A stretch of DNA of 64,000 bases from Spirochaetota bacterium (GCA_018262985.1 JADFDI010000003.1:161577-225576); one strand, 5' to 3'; counted from the first letter of the stretch, positions 1-14,674 are shown. The notes: generated by a model from the sequence alone, not told the origin. Made by a program: numbers and translations.

Positions 1-1
1 C

Positions 2-634
2 GCGGTCCTGGGGGCGGACGGCGCGCGGGCGGCCATCTCGCGGCTCGATCCGGAGGAAATTTACCGCCGTCTCGACGCCGCGGCGCGCTGGGCGACGGCC
101 CTGCCCTCCGCGACCGAGGCCTACGGAGCGGTCGGATTCTGCTGGGGCGGAGGCATCTCCTTCTCCTGGGCAACGCGGCAGCCTGAGCTCGGGGCGGCGG
201 TCGTCTTCTACGGCACCTCCCCGGCCACGGCGACCCTCGCTTCGGTAAAGGCGCCCGTCCTCGGCCTGTACGGCGGCGCCGACGCCCGCGTCAACGCGAC
301 GATACCGGAAGCGCTGGGCGAGCTCGGTCGCCTGGGCAGGCGCTTCGACGTGGCGATCTACGAAGGCGCCGGGCACGCCTTCCTGAGGCAGCAGGCGGGA
401 CAGGCGGGCGCCAACATGGCCGCGTCCGTCGCCGCGTGGCCGCGCTCGGTCCTGTTCCTCCGCGAACTGCTCGAGCGCCGCGGCAGCCTCGCGCCCGACG
501 CCGGCGCGGCGCTCGCGAGCCTGGGCGCGGCTTCCGAAGAGGATCACTGCCCGCCGGCGGAACCCTTCGTGACGCCCGCGTCAAGGTCCGCGCCCGTGAC
601 GGCCCTGGCAGGAGCAAGCGGCATCCAGCCCTAG
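2..634 (+). CDS. Dienelactone hydrolase family protein (5' truncated by window edge)
   Basis: The open frame runs in from the window edge and ends at TAG 632-634. It is a dienelactone hydrolase-family alpha/beta hydrolase lacking its N-terminus. The nucleophile elbow reads GFCWGGG, with Cys replacing the usual Ser, as in true dienelactone hydrolases. The acid residue lies in GGADARV and the catalytic His in GAGHAFL, so the whole catalytic triad is visible. The family hydrolyses cyclic esters and lactones in the cytoplasm; the substrate here is unknown. After the His there is a low-complexity tail of about 70 residues that goes beyond the usual domain end. It is followed by about 380 bp without a gene, so it is not in an operon with dnaE. 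Confidence 0.85.
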   Translation, partial: AVLGADGARAAISRLDPEEIYRRLDAAARWATALPSATEAYGAVGFCWGGGISFSWATRQPELGAAVVFYGTSPATATLASVKAPVLGLYGGADARVNATIPEALGELGRLGRRFDVAIYEGAGHAFLRQQAGQAGANMAASVAAWPRSVLFLRELLERRGSLAPDAGAALASLGAASEEDHCPPAEPFVTPASRSAPVTALAGASGIQP

Positions 635-648
635 TCCTCCCCCTCACG

Positions 649-972
649 AGGGACAGACCTCGAGCCGAAGGTGGTCGGCGTCGAGCCCTCACGAACCCGG
701 CCCCTACCGCCCGAGCCGCCATCCTGGCCGCCGGAGGCCTGGCGGCGCCGGCGTGGGGACAGACCCCGCCCGGAGGGCGGCGTGCAAGGCCTCGAACCCG
801 GCGGAATGACCGAAGGGACCGGTGGCGCGGGGGGGGGGCGCGTGAAAACGCCCGCCCGAAGCGAAGCGGAGGGTGGGTGTTTTCGCGTGACAGGACCCCC
901 CTAGCCGACCATGATGAAGCCCTCCGCCGCCTTCCGGACCTTGATGTCATTTCCGTCGTGTTCTGTCCCCCT
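649..972. repeat. Non-coding interval with solo GGGACAGACC-type boxes
   Basis: The 635-1016 gap holds no convincing gene. It carries separate copies of a box also found in the arrays near 29.8 and 35.7 kb: GAGGGACAGACCTCG at about 649, GGGGACAGACCCCG at about 757, and its reverse complement TCTGTCCCCC at about 963, just upstream of the dnaE promoter. A G-run lies near 828-838. Function is unknown. Confidence 0.55.
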
Positions 973-978
973 TCTCCG

Positions 979-1007
979 TTGAAGGGAGGGCGCCGGGCGG
1001 GTATACT
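979..1007 (+). promoter_or_regulatory. dnaE promoter, near-leaderless
   Basis: TTGAAG (979-984), a 17-bp spacer, then TATACT (1002-1007). Only 9 nt separate the -10 box from the dnaE ATG and no Shine-Dalgarno sequence is present. The expected transcript start lies 0-3 nt before the start codon. Confidence 0.7.
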
Positions 1008-1016
1008 GACGGCCTC

Positions 1017-4589
<3,573 letters not shown>

Positions 4590-4593
4590 CGGC

Positions 4594-5304
4594 GTGACGA
4601 TGATTAGGCTGCCGGTGAAGGGGGGCGGGTTTTACGACCTGGCTCCGTCGAAGATAATCTGCCTCGGCCTCAACTACCGCTCGCACGTCGAGGAGTCGCC
4701 TGGCATCCTTTCTGACAAGGCCGCGACCGGGGAGCCGCCCGAGCCCATCCTTTTCGCCAAGACCCCGAACGTCCTCGTGGGCGACGGAGAGGCCATCGTG
4801 CTGCCCGCCATCGTCGCGTCCTACGGATTCCCCGCCCCGCGCGTCGACCACGAGGCCGAGCTCGCCGTGGTCGTCGGGAAGCGCATGAAGGACGTGGCGC
4901 CGGAGGACGCGCTTTCGTTCGTACTCGGCTACACCTGCTTCAACGACGTCAGCCAGCGCGACATCCAGAACCTGGACCGCTCCGGCTGGTTCCGGGGGAA
5001 AAGCTTCGACACCTTCGGCCCCGTCGGACCCGTTCTCGTGCCCGCGGCCCTCATCCCCGACCCGCAGGCCCTGCGCGTCAGCTGCCGCGTCAACGGCCGC
5101 GTCGCGCAGGACGGCTTCACCTCCGCGATGATCTTCACGGTGGCCGAGGCGCTCTCGTTCATCTCGCGCAACCTCACCCTCGAGCCCGGCGACCTGGTCG
5201 CCACCGGCACCCCCGCGGGCGTCGGCCCCCTGGTTCCCGGCGACCTGGTGGAGGTGGAAATCTCCGGCATCGGGGTGCTGAGGAATACCGTCAGGGCCGG
5301 ATAA
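4594..5304 (+). CDS. Fumarylacetoacetate hydrolase (FAH) family protein
   Basis: A 236-aa FAH-fold protein. The family includes hydratases, isomerases and decarboxylases of short oxo-acids and acylpyruvate hydrolases. The metal-binding residues are visible in VDHEAELAVVVGK (E-x-E, about residue 88) and FNDVSQRDIQ (Asp). Also present are the family signatures CLGLNYRSHVEE near the N-terminus and GDLVATGTPAGVGPL near the C-terminus. A YcgM/acylpyruvase-like role is possible, but the substrate cannot be read from sequence. Translation can begin at GTG 4594 or ATG 4600; neither has a clear Shine-Dalgarno sequence. The gene lies 4 nt after the dnaE stop, which suggests read-through transcription. 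The region 5305-5727 after it is non-coding and repeat-rich. Confidence 0.9.
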   Translation: MTMIRLPVKGGGFYDLAPSKIICLGLNYRSHVEESPGILSDKAATGEPPEPILFAKTPNVLVGDGEAIVLPAIVASYGFPAPRVDHEAELAVVVGKRMKDVAPEDALSFVLGYTCFNDVSQRDIQNLDRSGWFRGKSFDTFGPVGPVLVPAALIPDPQALRVSCRVNGRVAQDGFTSAMIFTVAEALSFISRNLTLEPGDLVATGTPAGVGPLVPGDLVEVEISGIGVLRNTVRAG

Positions 5305-5420
5305 ACCAAAGGAGCTTGGGAGACCAGGCGCAGCGCCTTGCGGAGCCGCAATCGTGCGGATGTACGCCTCCCCGCGCCGCCCCTCCGACGCCGCCAACCC
5401 CGGAGCCCCTGCCATAGTTC

Positions 5421-5590
5421 CCGCGCGCCCTTACCGAAATGCGGCGTGCTACCGATGCGATGGGGCCACCGAGCTTGCGGCGACCTCCACGAGCGGAAGC
5501 CCGCCTCCCCGCGCGCGCGTGAGGAAATGCGGCGTGGTGTGGATGCGATGCGGTGACCGAGTTTCGTGGTATCCGGCGCCGCGGGTGGCG
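5421..5590. repeat. Diverged pair of ~70-bp repeats (copies A1 and A2)
   Basis: Two related units lie at about 5421-5480 and 5511-5580. Each contains a GCGGCGTG box followed by GATGCGATG and a G-CCACCGAG-like box. They match a tighter pair at 7741-7816 and 7855-7930. Each pair lies next to the same kind of hairpin (5588-5641 and 7933-7987). Neither region encodes a plausible protein. Confidence 0.6.
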
Positions 5591-5641
5591 ACGAAAAACA
5601 TGCCCCCGAGCGTCAGCGACGGGGCATGTTCTTTCGCCGCC
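5588..5641. terminator. Hairpin terminator within repeat module, 3' of clostripain gene
   Basis: Inner stem AACATGCCCC (5597-5606) pairs with GGGGCATGTT (5621-5630). Read on the minus strand it is followed by a T run, so it suits the minus-strand clostripain gene ending at 5728. The outer arms GGCGACGAAAA and TTTCGCCGCC are shared with the hairpin at 7933-7987, whose inner stem has a different sequence. Confidence 0.65.
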
Positions 5642-5727
5642 AGGCCCCGCACCGGACGGTGCGAAGCCTGGCTCCCCGCCGCGCTGCCTATACGACTACA
5701 TTCCGCGGCAGCGCGCGCGGGCAGTCG

Positions 5728-7311
5728 TCAGAAGCCCGCGAAGGTCAGGAACTCGTCCCACTGCGTGTCGACGCAAAGGTCGAGGTAGCTGTAGGTCGTG
5801 GTGTCGGCCATGAGCGTGATCGAGGCGCCGAAGGCCTTGTTGAGCCAGGTGGAGCCCGACCAGTTGTTGCGGATGAGGCTGCCGGTGATCAGGGTCTTCA
5901 CGGCGCTCGCCTTGTCCTTGACCGTCTGCGGGATGGCCGAGCTCGCGATGATGTTGTTCATGTACCACACGATGTCCTTCGTGTAGCCGGAGAACGAGGT
6001 GCTCGGGGCGAGGTTCTTGTAGGTCGAGCCCGCGACTCCCGATGAGATGGCCGCGGACGCGAAATCCCCCAGCGCGATGCCCACGTCGTCGGCGTAGGCC
6101 AGGTTCGCCGTCGAGAAGGTCACGTCCGAGTAGGAAGCGTACCAGGCCTTGTACGTGTCGAACACCGCCTTGGTCGCGGCGTCGCCCGTGACGGTCGGCG
6201 TGGTCGTGAGGGTCGACAGGAAGGCGTAGTTCCAGCCGTCGCCCGGCTCGGTCTGTTCGCTCGCGGCCATGTAGTTGGCGACGTTCCGATACTGGTAGAA
6301 GATTTCCCCGGTGACCATCAGGCAGGCGTCGAAGCCGACGGCCTCGAACTTCTTGCCGAACTTGGCGACGCCGTAGTTCATGATGGTCTTCTGCTCGACC
6401 TCGGACAGGTGGTCTCCGGAATTGGTGTCGTCCCAGCAGACGCCGCGCGCGGCGCGGTCGACGGCCGCGCCGTGGTTCCACCAGACCCACATGTACTTGT
6501 CGGCGGGGAAGTTCGCGGCCGCGTAGTCGATGAAGGCGTTCGCCGTCGTCGTGGTGCCCATGTTCACCTCGCCCACGTCCTTGAGCAGGGTGGCGGCGTT
6601 CTTCTGGATGTAGTAGTAGCCGTGCACGCTCGAGGCGTTGTCCCAGAGCACGACGACGTTGACGTCCGCGGTGGAGCCGACGGCTTTCATCTCGGCGATG
6701 TCCTTGTCGCCGTAGCTCGAAAGGTTGTTGTCCGCGTCGAGGTAGACGAGCACGGTCCAGGCCTTCTTGGGCTGGGGCAGGGTGACGGTACCGCCGCCGC
6801 CGGAGCCGGCCGTCACCGAGATGGAGTAGCCGCGGTTGGTGCCGTAGCGGCCGCCGTAGGAATACGCGCGGACGTAGTAGGTGCCGGACGTGGTCGGGGT
6901 GTAGACGATGCGCGAGCCGTAGTCGCCCGAGGCCTTGTCGTCGTTCGACGCCTTGAGCGTCGAGGTTCCGTAGTAGAGGTAGAGGACGGTGTCCGCGTAA
7001 CCGAACACCCACGACTCGATGGTGTAGGTGGTGCCGGCGGTGGCCGTGAACTTGAGCCAGTCGGTGGCGTCGTCGTAGAAGTTGTGGTCCTGCGCGACCG
7101 CGTTCACCGCGATGGTCTTGGCGTAGGCGGCGGAGTCGTCCTGCTCGTAGGCGTCGGCGCTGGTCATGACGGGGACGCGCTCCGCGTAGTCCCGCGTGAT
7201 CTCGGGCTTGTCGATCGCGTACGCGTTGTCCTCGATCGCGTCGAGCGGGCTCGAGCAGGAGAACGCGAGCGCGAGGAGCGCGAGCGCGACGAAGGGAAGG
7301 GACTTTTTCAT
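5728..7311 (-). CDS. Clostripain-like (C11) cysteine peptidase lipoprotein with PPC domain
   Basis: A 527-aa secreted protein. The start has MKKSLPFVALALLALAFSC, a lipoprotein signal whose lipid Cys is near residue 19. Residues of about 45-155 form a bacterial pre-peptidase (PPC) domain with an early EQDDS and later TSGTYYVRA motif. The rest is a peptidase C11 domain beginning WTVLVYLDADNNLS. The catalytic His is in WVWWNHGAA and the catalytic Cys in GFDACLM. Clostripains cleave after Arg or Lys; the specificity here is not known. It is probably surface- or periplasm-anchored. GGAGG lies 11 nt before the ATG. The gene stands alone and is bracketed by two copies of a repeat-plus-terminator module. 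Confidence 0.9.
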   Translation of the reverse strand: MKKSLPFVALALLALAFSCSSPLDAIEDNAYAIDKPEITRDYAERVPVMTSADAYEQDDSAAYAKTIAVNAVAQDHNFYDDATDWLKFTATAGTTYTIESWVFGYADTVLYLYYGTSTLKASNDDKASGDYGSRIVYTPTTSGTYYVRAYSYGGRYGTNRGYSISVTAGSGGGGTVTLPQPKKAWTVLVYLDADNNLSSYGDKDIAEMKAVGSTADVNVVVLWDNASSVHGYYYIQKNAATLLKDVGEVNMGTTTTANAFIDYAAANFPADKYMWVWWNHGAAVDRAARGVCWDDTNSGDHLSEVEQKTIMNYGVAKFGKKFEAVGFDACLMVTGEIFYQYRNVANYMAASEQTEPGDGWNYAFLSTLTTTPTVTGDAATKAVFDTYKAWYASYSDVTFSTANLAYADDVGIALGDFASAAISSGVAGSTYKNLAPSTSFSGYTKDIVWYMNNIIASSAIPQTVKDKASAVKTLITGSLIRNNWSGSTWLNKAFGASITLMADTTTYSYLDLCVDTQWDEFLTFAGF

Positions 7312-7740
7312 CTGTCGACCTCCGGTACCGTGGACTGGCGCGCGGAGCGTTGCCGCGCGTCGCGGACGGAGGCGGGAAGGGGCTCGCCGCCTCCGTCCGG
7401 GAACCGGGGCATCCGACGGATTTCCCGATCCCGTCGCGATGGTAGGTCTTCAGGGGAGGGTTTTTCGCACAAAAAACGGTTTCGGATGAAAAATTTATCG
7501 ATATCCGATACACATCCGTGTACGAAACAGGCTCTTTCGGCTTCGCTTGCCGTGATTCGACGCCGCATCCGTAGGGCGGATCTTCCGCGCAACCGTACGC
7601 GCTCGCTCGGGGTACTCATCCCGCTGTTTCGTGGAGGCCGGAAATTTCGTCGGACGGGTCGGTTTTGGCCTTTCCGGGAGAAGCACGGCTTCGCCCCGCC
7701 GTCAAGATGCTGTCGAGAGAAACGCGACCTGCCAACGCCC
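7312..7740. other. Intergenic region upstream of clostripain gene
   Basis: No gene seen. It contains an A+T-rich patch (about 7460-7530) with short inverted repeats, including ACAcatccgTGT and TCGATATCCGATA-like sequence. This patch is unusual for the window and is the likely promoter/operator zone of the minus-strand clostripain gene. Confidence 0.4.
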
Positions 7741-7930
7741 GCCGCGCCCCTTTCGGAGAAGCGGCGTACAGACGATGCGATGCGGCCACCGAACCGCGTG
7801 GCCCGCGGCGCCGCGGTGCTGGCCCCACCACAAGCGCCAGAAAGCGCCCGCCCCGCCGCGCCCCCTACGGAGAAGCGGCGTGCAGACGATGCGATGCGGC
7901 CACCGAACCGCGTGGCCCGCGGCGCCGCGG
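7741..7930. repeat. Two near-identical 76-bp repeats (copies B1 and B2)
   Basis: Units at 7741-7816 and 7855-7930 differ at only about three positions. Both run from GCCGCGCCCC through GCGGCGT, GACGATGCGATGCGGCCACC and end in GGCGCCGCGG. The second unit abuts the hairpin at 7933-7987. Diverged relatives are at 5421-5590. Non-coding; function unknown. Confidence 0.75.
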
Positions 7931-7932
7931 GT

Positions 7933-7987
7933 GGCGGCGAAAAAATGGCCCTCAAGCGCAAGCGCGAGGGTCTTTTCTTTCGCCGCC
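7933..7987. terminator. Hairpin terminator within repeat module, 3' of HAD gene
   Basis: Outer arms GGCGGCGAAA (7933-7942) and TTTCGCCGCC (7978-7987) enclose an inner stem CCCTC/GAGGG (7949-7953, 7966-7970). Poly-A and poly-T tracts flank the inner stem, so it could terminate in either direction. It lies just downstream of the minus-strand HAD gene. Confidence 0.6.
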
Positions 7988-8043
7988 AGGCCCCGCCCGG
8001 GAAGGTCCCGATGACGCCCTTCGCCGCGCTTTCCTGAAGGCCG

Positions 8044-8733
8044 CTACTTCGCGAGTATCGCGTCTGCGAGCGCGGCGTACGAGCGCGCGCAAATGTCCGC
8101 GCCGTGCGCGCCGCGCGCTCCCGAGGGCGCTATCAGCGCGGTCTTCATGCCGGCGGCCTTCGCGCCCGCCACGTCGTAGCGGATGGAGTTGCCGACGTAG
8201 AGCATGCGGCCGGGCTCGACGCCGAGGCGCCTCGCGAGCAGCTCGAAGGGTTCGCGCGCCGGTTTGAGGAAGCCGGTCTCCTCGCTGGTGCAGGCGGTCT
8301 CGAAGTAGCGGTCCACGCCGAGTTCGGCGAGCTTGTCGCCGACGGGCAGGTCGGAAAGCGCGCCGAGCCTGTACCCGGCGGCCTTGAGCCGTCCGAGGGC
8401 CGCGGCGACTCCCGGGAAAGTCGGGAGCCCCTTGAAGGCGCGGTAGACGGTGCCGTACATGCGCGACTCGACGACGCGGGCGGCTTTCGCCTCGTTCCAG
8501 CGGAGCCTGCGGGCGACCAGGGCGGCCTGGAAGCGGTGGAATTCCTCGATCGAGCCTGGCGGTTCGGCGCGGTATTCGCGCGTTTCCTGCAGCTCGCGGA
8601 GCTCGTGCCTCACGGAGCGGAAGGTCGCCAGCAGGCGGAGCTTGGCGACGGCGAAGGGCGCGAGGCGCCAGAAAAGCACGCGGTCCGAGTAGAGGGTACC
8701 GTCGATGTCGAATCCGATGGCGTCGATGTCCAC
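8044..8733 (-). CDS. HAD-superfamily hydrolase
   Basis: A 229-aa haloacid dehalogenase-type phosphatase. Motif I is GFDIDGTLYSD at residues 7-17, motif II is ALSDLPVGDK, and the motif IV region is YVGNSIRYDVAGAKAAG with the following Gly/Ala-rich helix. The helical cap lies between motifs I and II. The family dephosphorylates small metabolites; the substrate is not identifiable. The start is GTG at 8733. A promoter (TGGACA, 18 bp, TATAAA) ends only 5 nt before it, with no Shine-Dalgarno sequence, so the mRNA is predicted to be leaderless with a GTG start. The gene is monocistronic and its 3' end meets a repeated terminator module. Confidence 0.88.
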   Translation of the reverse strand: MDIDAIGFDIDGTLYSDRVLFWRLAPFAVAKLRLLATFRSVRHELRELQETREYRAEPPGSIEEFHRFQAALVARRLRWNEAKAARVVESRMYGTVYRAFKGLPTFPGVAAALGRLKAAGYRLGALSDLPVGDKLAELGVDRYFETACTSEETGFLKPAREPFELLARRLGVEPGRMLYVGNSIRYDVAGAKAAGMKTALIAPSGARGAHGADICARSYAALADAILAK

Positions 8734-8738
8734 GCGCG

Positions 8739-8768
8739 TTTATACCCCGTCGCGCCGGGCGCTGTCCA
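8739..8768 (-). promoter_or_regulatory. Promoter of HAD gene, leaderless GTG start
   Basis: On the minus strand TGGACA (8768-8763), an 18-bp spacer, then TATAAA (8744-8739). Five nt later comes GTG 8733. Confidence 0.65.
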
Positions 8769-8797
8769 TCCGCCCGCGGAGGGGCGGGATGAGAGGC

Positions 8798-8960
8798 GGT
8801 CAGTCCCATGAGTCGGTCACCCATGGGACTGACCTCGCATTCGCTTTCGTTTCTTCGAAACGGTCGCGAATGCCGGATCAAGGAAGCCGTCCGAACAAGT
8901 CCTCCGGACTTTTCGGACGGCTTCTGATTCCCGGGAGGGAAGGTCCTCCTTCTCTCCCGG
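8798..8960. repeat. Four consecutive strong stem-loops
   Basis: IR1: GGTCAGTCCCATG (8798-8810) with CATGGGACTGACC (8822-8834). IR2: GCATTCGC (8837-8844) with GCGAATGC (8866-8873), enclosing CGTTTC/GAAACG. IR3: GAAGCCGTCCGAA (8883-8895) with TTCGGACGGCTTC (8912-8924), enclosing AAGTCC/GGACTT. IR4: CCGGGAG (8931-8937) with CTCCCGG (8954-8960), enclosing GAAGG/CCTTC. All lie between the HAD promoter and the 3' end of the hydrogenase operon. IR1 resembles the GGGACAGACC family with one base changed. They could form the 3' UTR or terminator array of the hydrogenase mRNA. Confidence 0.75.
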
Positions 8961-8980
8961 ACGCTTACCCCCGCCCCCGG

Positions 8981-10750
8981 TTAACGCACTTCCTTCCGCT
9001 TGTACTCGGTGTGCAGGAGCTCGTGGCTCAGGTGGCCGAGGGGCTCGCCGAGGAAGTCCTTGTAGAGCGCCGCGACCGCGGGGTTCTCGTGCGACTTTCG
9101 GAAATGGAGCTTGCGGTCCTCATGGTAGATGGCCTCGGCGCGCGCGAGCCGCTTGTCCCAGTCGGGCAGGACCGGCTGTCCGCCGCCGCCGACGCAACCG
9201 CCGGGACAGGTCATGATCTCGACGAAGGTGTAGGGGCTCGTCCCGGCCGCGATGCCGTCGAGCACGGCGCGAGCGTTTTTCAGGGTGTGCGCGACGCCGA
9301 CGGTCAGCTCCTTGCCGGCCAGCGCGAGCGTGGCGCTTTTGAGGCCCTGGAAGCCGCGCACGGCCTTGAGCTCGATGCCCGGCAGGGCCTCGCCCGTGAC
9401 GAGCTCGTAGGCGGTGCGGACCGCCGCCTCCATGACGCCCCCCGTCGCGGCGAAGATGGTCGCGGCCCCGGTCGAGGCGCCGAGCGGGTCGTCGAAGGAC
9501 TCCTCGGGCAAGCGCGCGAAGTCGAGGCCGACGCGGCGTATCATGCGCGCGAGCTCGCGGGTGCTCAGGGCGTAGTCGACGTCCTGGAAGGGTTCCGCCG
9601 CGCGGCCCTTGCCCTTCCACCAAAGCCAGGCGTCGCGCATTTCGGGGCGCTTGGCCTCGGCCTTCTTCGCGGTGCAGGGCATGATCGACACGACGACGAG
9701 CTTCTCGGGGTCGATGCCTTCCTTCTCCGCCCACCAGGACTTGGCGACGGCCCCGAACATCTGCTGGGGGCTCTTGCAGCTCGAGACGTGGGGCAGCAGC
9801 TCCGGGTAGAAGGTCTCGACGAAGCTGATCCAGCCGGGCGAGCAGGAGGTGAGCATGGGGAGCTTGCCCTTCGCCTTTCCCGCGATCCGCGCCAACAGCT
9901 CGTTGCCTTCCTCCATGATGGTCAGGTCCGCGGCGAACTGGGTGTCGAAGACGCGGGCGAAGCCGAGGCGCCGGAGCGCGGCCGCCATCCTGCCGGTGAC
10001 GAGGGCGCCCGGATCCATGCCGAGCGCCTCGCCGAGGCTGGCCCGGATGGCGGGCGCGGTCTCGACGATGACGACCTTGTCCGGGTCGCGGAGCAGGGCG
10101 AGCACCTCGTCCGTCTCGTCGCGCTCGGTCAGGGCGCCGGTGGGGCAGACCACGGTGCACTGCCCGCAGGACACGCAGACGGAGTCCGCGAGGCTCCGGT
10201 CGCCGAAGGTCGCCACGCGGCTGCCGAGGCCTCGGCCGGCGTAATCGATGGCGGAGACGCCCTGCACCTCGCTGCAGACCTCGACGCAGCGGCCGCAGAG
10301 GATGCACTTGTCGTTGTCGCGGACTATGGCCGCCGAGATGGCGTCGAGTTTCCTCGGCGCGCGGACGGGCGGGTAGGCCCGCTTGCGCACGCCCACCTGC
10401 TCGGCGACCTGATTGAGCTCGCAGCTGCCCAGCCGGAGGCAGGACAGGCAATCCTCGGGGTGGCTCGCGAGCAGGAGCTCGACGACGGTGCGGCGCGACT
10501 CGAGGACGCGCGCCGACGCCGTCGTCACTTTCATGCCCTCGCGGGCCTGCTGCGCGCAGGAGCGCACGAGGCCGCGCGCGCCCTCCACCTCGACGACGCA
10601 GATGCCGCACGAGGCGTTCGAGCAGACCTCGCTCAGGTGGCAGAGGGTGGGGACCTTCACGCCGGAGGCGGCGCAGGCTTCGAGTATCGTGGAGCCGGGA
10701 CTGACGGCGACGGGCCGGCCGTCCACGGACAGGGTGATGGTGTCGCTCAT
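8981..10750 (-). CDS. hydA: [FeFe]-hydrogenase catalytic subunit, NAD(P)-linked multimeric type
   Basis: A 589-aa hydrogenase with the full M3-type domain order. A [2Fe-2S] ferredoxin domain (Cys in PTLCHLSEVCSNASCGIC, about residues 37-51, and RSC about 64) is followed by a His-Cys3 [4Fe-4S] site (HPEDCLSCLRLGSCELN, about 97-113). Two [4Fe-4S] clusters (CILCGRCVEVC and CVSCGQCTVVCPTG) precede the H-cluster domain. H-cluster motifs are TSCSPGW (L1), MPCTAKKAE (L2) and EIMTCPGGCVGGGGQP (L3), then the small-subunit-like tail ending LLHTEYKRKEVR. It produces or consumes H2 in the cytoplasm, exchanging electrons with the NuoE/NuoF-like partners upstream. AAGGAGA lies just before its ATG. L1 carries Ser in place of the second Cys of TSCCPxW. 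To my memory this variant is common in trimeric enzymes. Confidence 0.96.
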   Translation of the reverse strand: MSDTITLSVDGRPVAVSPGSTILEACAASGVKVPTLCHLSEVCSNASCGICVVEVEGARGLVRSCAQQAREGMKVTTASARVLESRRTVVELLLASHPEDCLSCLRLGSCELNQVAEQVGVRKRAYPPVRAPRKLDAISAAIVRDNDKCILCGRCVEVCSEVQGVSAIDYAGRGLGSRVATFGDRSLADSVCVSCGQCTVVCPTGALTERDETDEVLALLRDPDKVVIVETAPAIRASLGEALGMDPGALVTGRMAAALRRLGFARVFDTQFAADLTIMEEGNELLARIAGKAKGKLPMLTSCSPGWISFVETFYPELLPHVSSCKSPQQMFGAVAKSWWAEKEGIDPEKLVVVSIMPCTAKKAEAKRPEMRDAWLWWKGKGRAAEPFQDVDYALSTRELARMIRRVGLDFARLPEESFDDPLGASTGAATIFAATGGVMEAAVRTAYELVTGEALPGIELKAVRGFQGLKSATLALAGKELTVGVAHTLKNARAVLDGIAAGTSPYTFVEIMTCPGGCVGGGGQPVLPDWDKRLARAEAIYHEDRKLHFRKSHENPAVAALYKDFLGEPLGHLSHELLHTEYKRKEVR

Positions 10751-10759
10751 GGTGTCTCC

Positions 10760-13908
<3,149 letters not shown>

Positions 13909-13912
<4 letters not shown>

Positions 13913-14484
13913 CGCCTGGCTCCTTCCACGCTCGGCGCGGCCTCGCCCTCGTAGCGGCGGCGCGGCACGTGCGCGGCTTTCTTCGCGCCGCGCTTCTTCG
14001 CGCCGGAGAGCACGGCGACGAGCCGGCCCGGCGTCATGCGCGAGTAGATCTCGTCGTCGATCATGACGACGGGAGCGAGCGCGCACTGCCCGAAGCAGGC
14101 CACGGTGCGGATGGTGTACTCGCGGTCGGCCGTGGTGAAGGCGCCTTCGGAGTTGGGGTCGTAGCCCTCGCAGCCGAGCAGGGAGGCCGCGTCCTTGAGC
14201 AGGCCCAGGGAGCCGCGGGTATGGCAGGCGGTGCCGCGGCAGACCGTGATGGTGCGCCGGCCCTGGGGTTGCAGGTTGAAGAAGCCGTAGAAGGTGGCCA
14301 CCGACCAGACCTGCGAGGGGGGGACCGCGAGCGCCGCCGCGGCTCGCTTGAGGTTCTCCTCGGAGAGGTAGCGGGCAGGATCGGAGTCCTGGATTTCCTC
14401 GAGAAGGCCGAGCAGGGCGCCCGGCTTGCCGCGCAGGCGTTCCGCTGCGGCCTCGACGTCGAAGACCGATGCGCGTGAGTCCAT
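13909..14484 (-). CDS. hydC: NuoE-like [2Fe-2S] subunit of the hydrogenase
   Basis: A 191-aa thioredoxin-like [2Fe-2S] protein of the NuoE/HndA/HydC family and the first gene of the hydrogenase operon. Cluster ligands are visible in CRGTACHTRG and VACFGQCALAPV, preceded by the family motif SQVWSVATFYGFFNLQP. It passes electrons between NADH/FMN in the NuoF subunit and the catalytic subunit. The ATG at 14484 has GGGGAG about 6-11 nt upstream and fits the family N-terminus. An in-frame ATG at 14538 is possible but lies in unconserved sequence. Its stop overlaps the next start in ATGA. Upstream are a candidate promoter and a 22-bp A+T-rich palindrome. Confidence 0.93.
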
Positions 14485-14593
14485 GGAAAGCTCCCCGGCG
14501 GGCGGGAGAGTGGCCTCTCGGGGCCGTTGCGGTGCCATGGTGCCGAACCGTTGCGCGATCGAGAAGCAGGCCTGGGCGCGCCCGCCGTGAGGC

Positions 14594-14622
14594 AGTGTAG
14601 ATTCCCTTCGGTCAAAAAACAA
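14594..14622 (-). promoter_or_regulatory. Candidate promoter of the hydrogenase operon
   Basis: On the minus strand TTGTTT (14622-14617), a 17-bp spacer, then TACACT (14599-14594). The predicted leader is about 100 nt before the ATG at 14484. Confidence 0.45.
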
Positions 14623-14630
14623 GCAAAAAA

Positions 14631-14652
14631 TATAGATACAATATAGTCTATA
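14631..14652. promoter_or_regulatory. Palindromic operator candidate between divergent genes
   Basis: TATAGA (14631-14636) and TCTATA (14647-14652) form a perfect 6-bp inverted repeat with a 10-bp centre. It lies in the only strongly A+T-rich patch of the area. It sits just upstream of the hydrogenase promoter and close to the divergent adenylyltransferase promoter, so a repressor could act on both. Confidence 0.45.
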
Positions 14653-14674
14653 GCCCGAAACGTCCATGACGCGC

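Noticed and set aside
7933-7987. Integron attC site flanking a gene cassette
   Set aside because: The hairpin arms lack the RYYYAAC and GTTRRRY core boxes, and no integrase is present. The poly-A/T tracts fit a terminator better.
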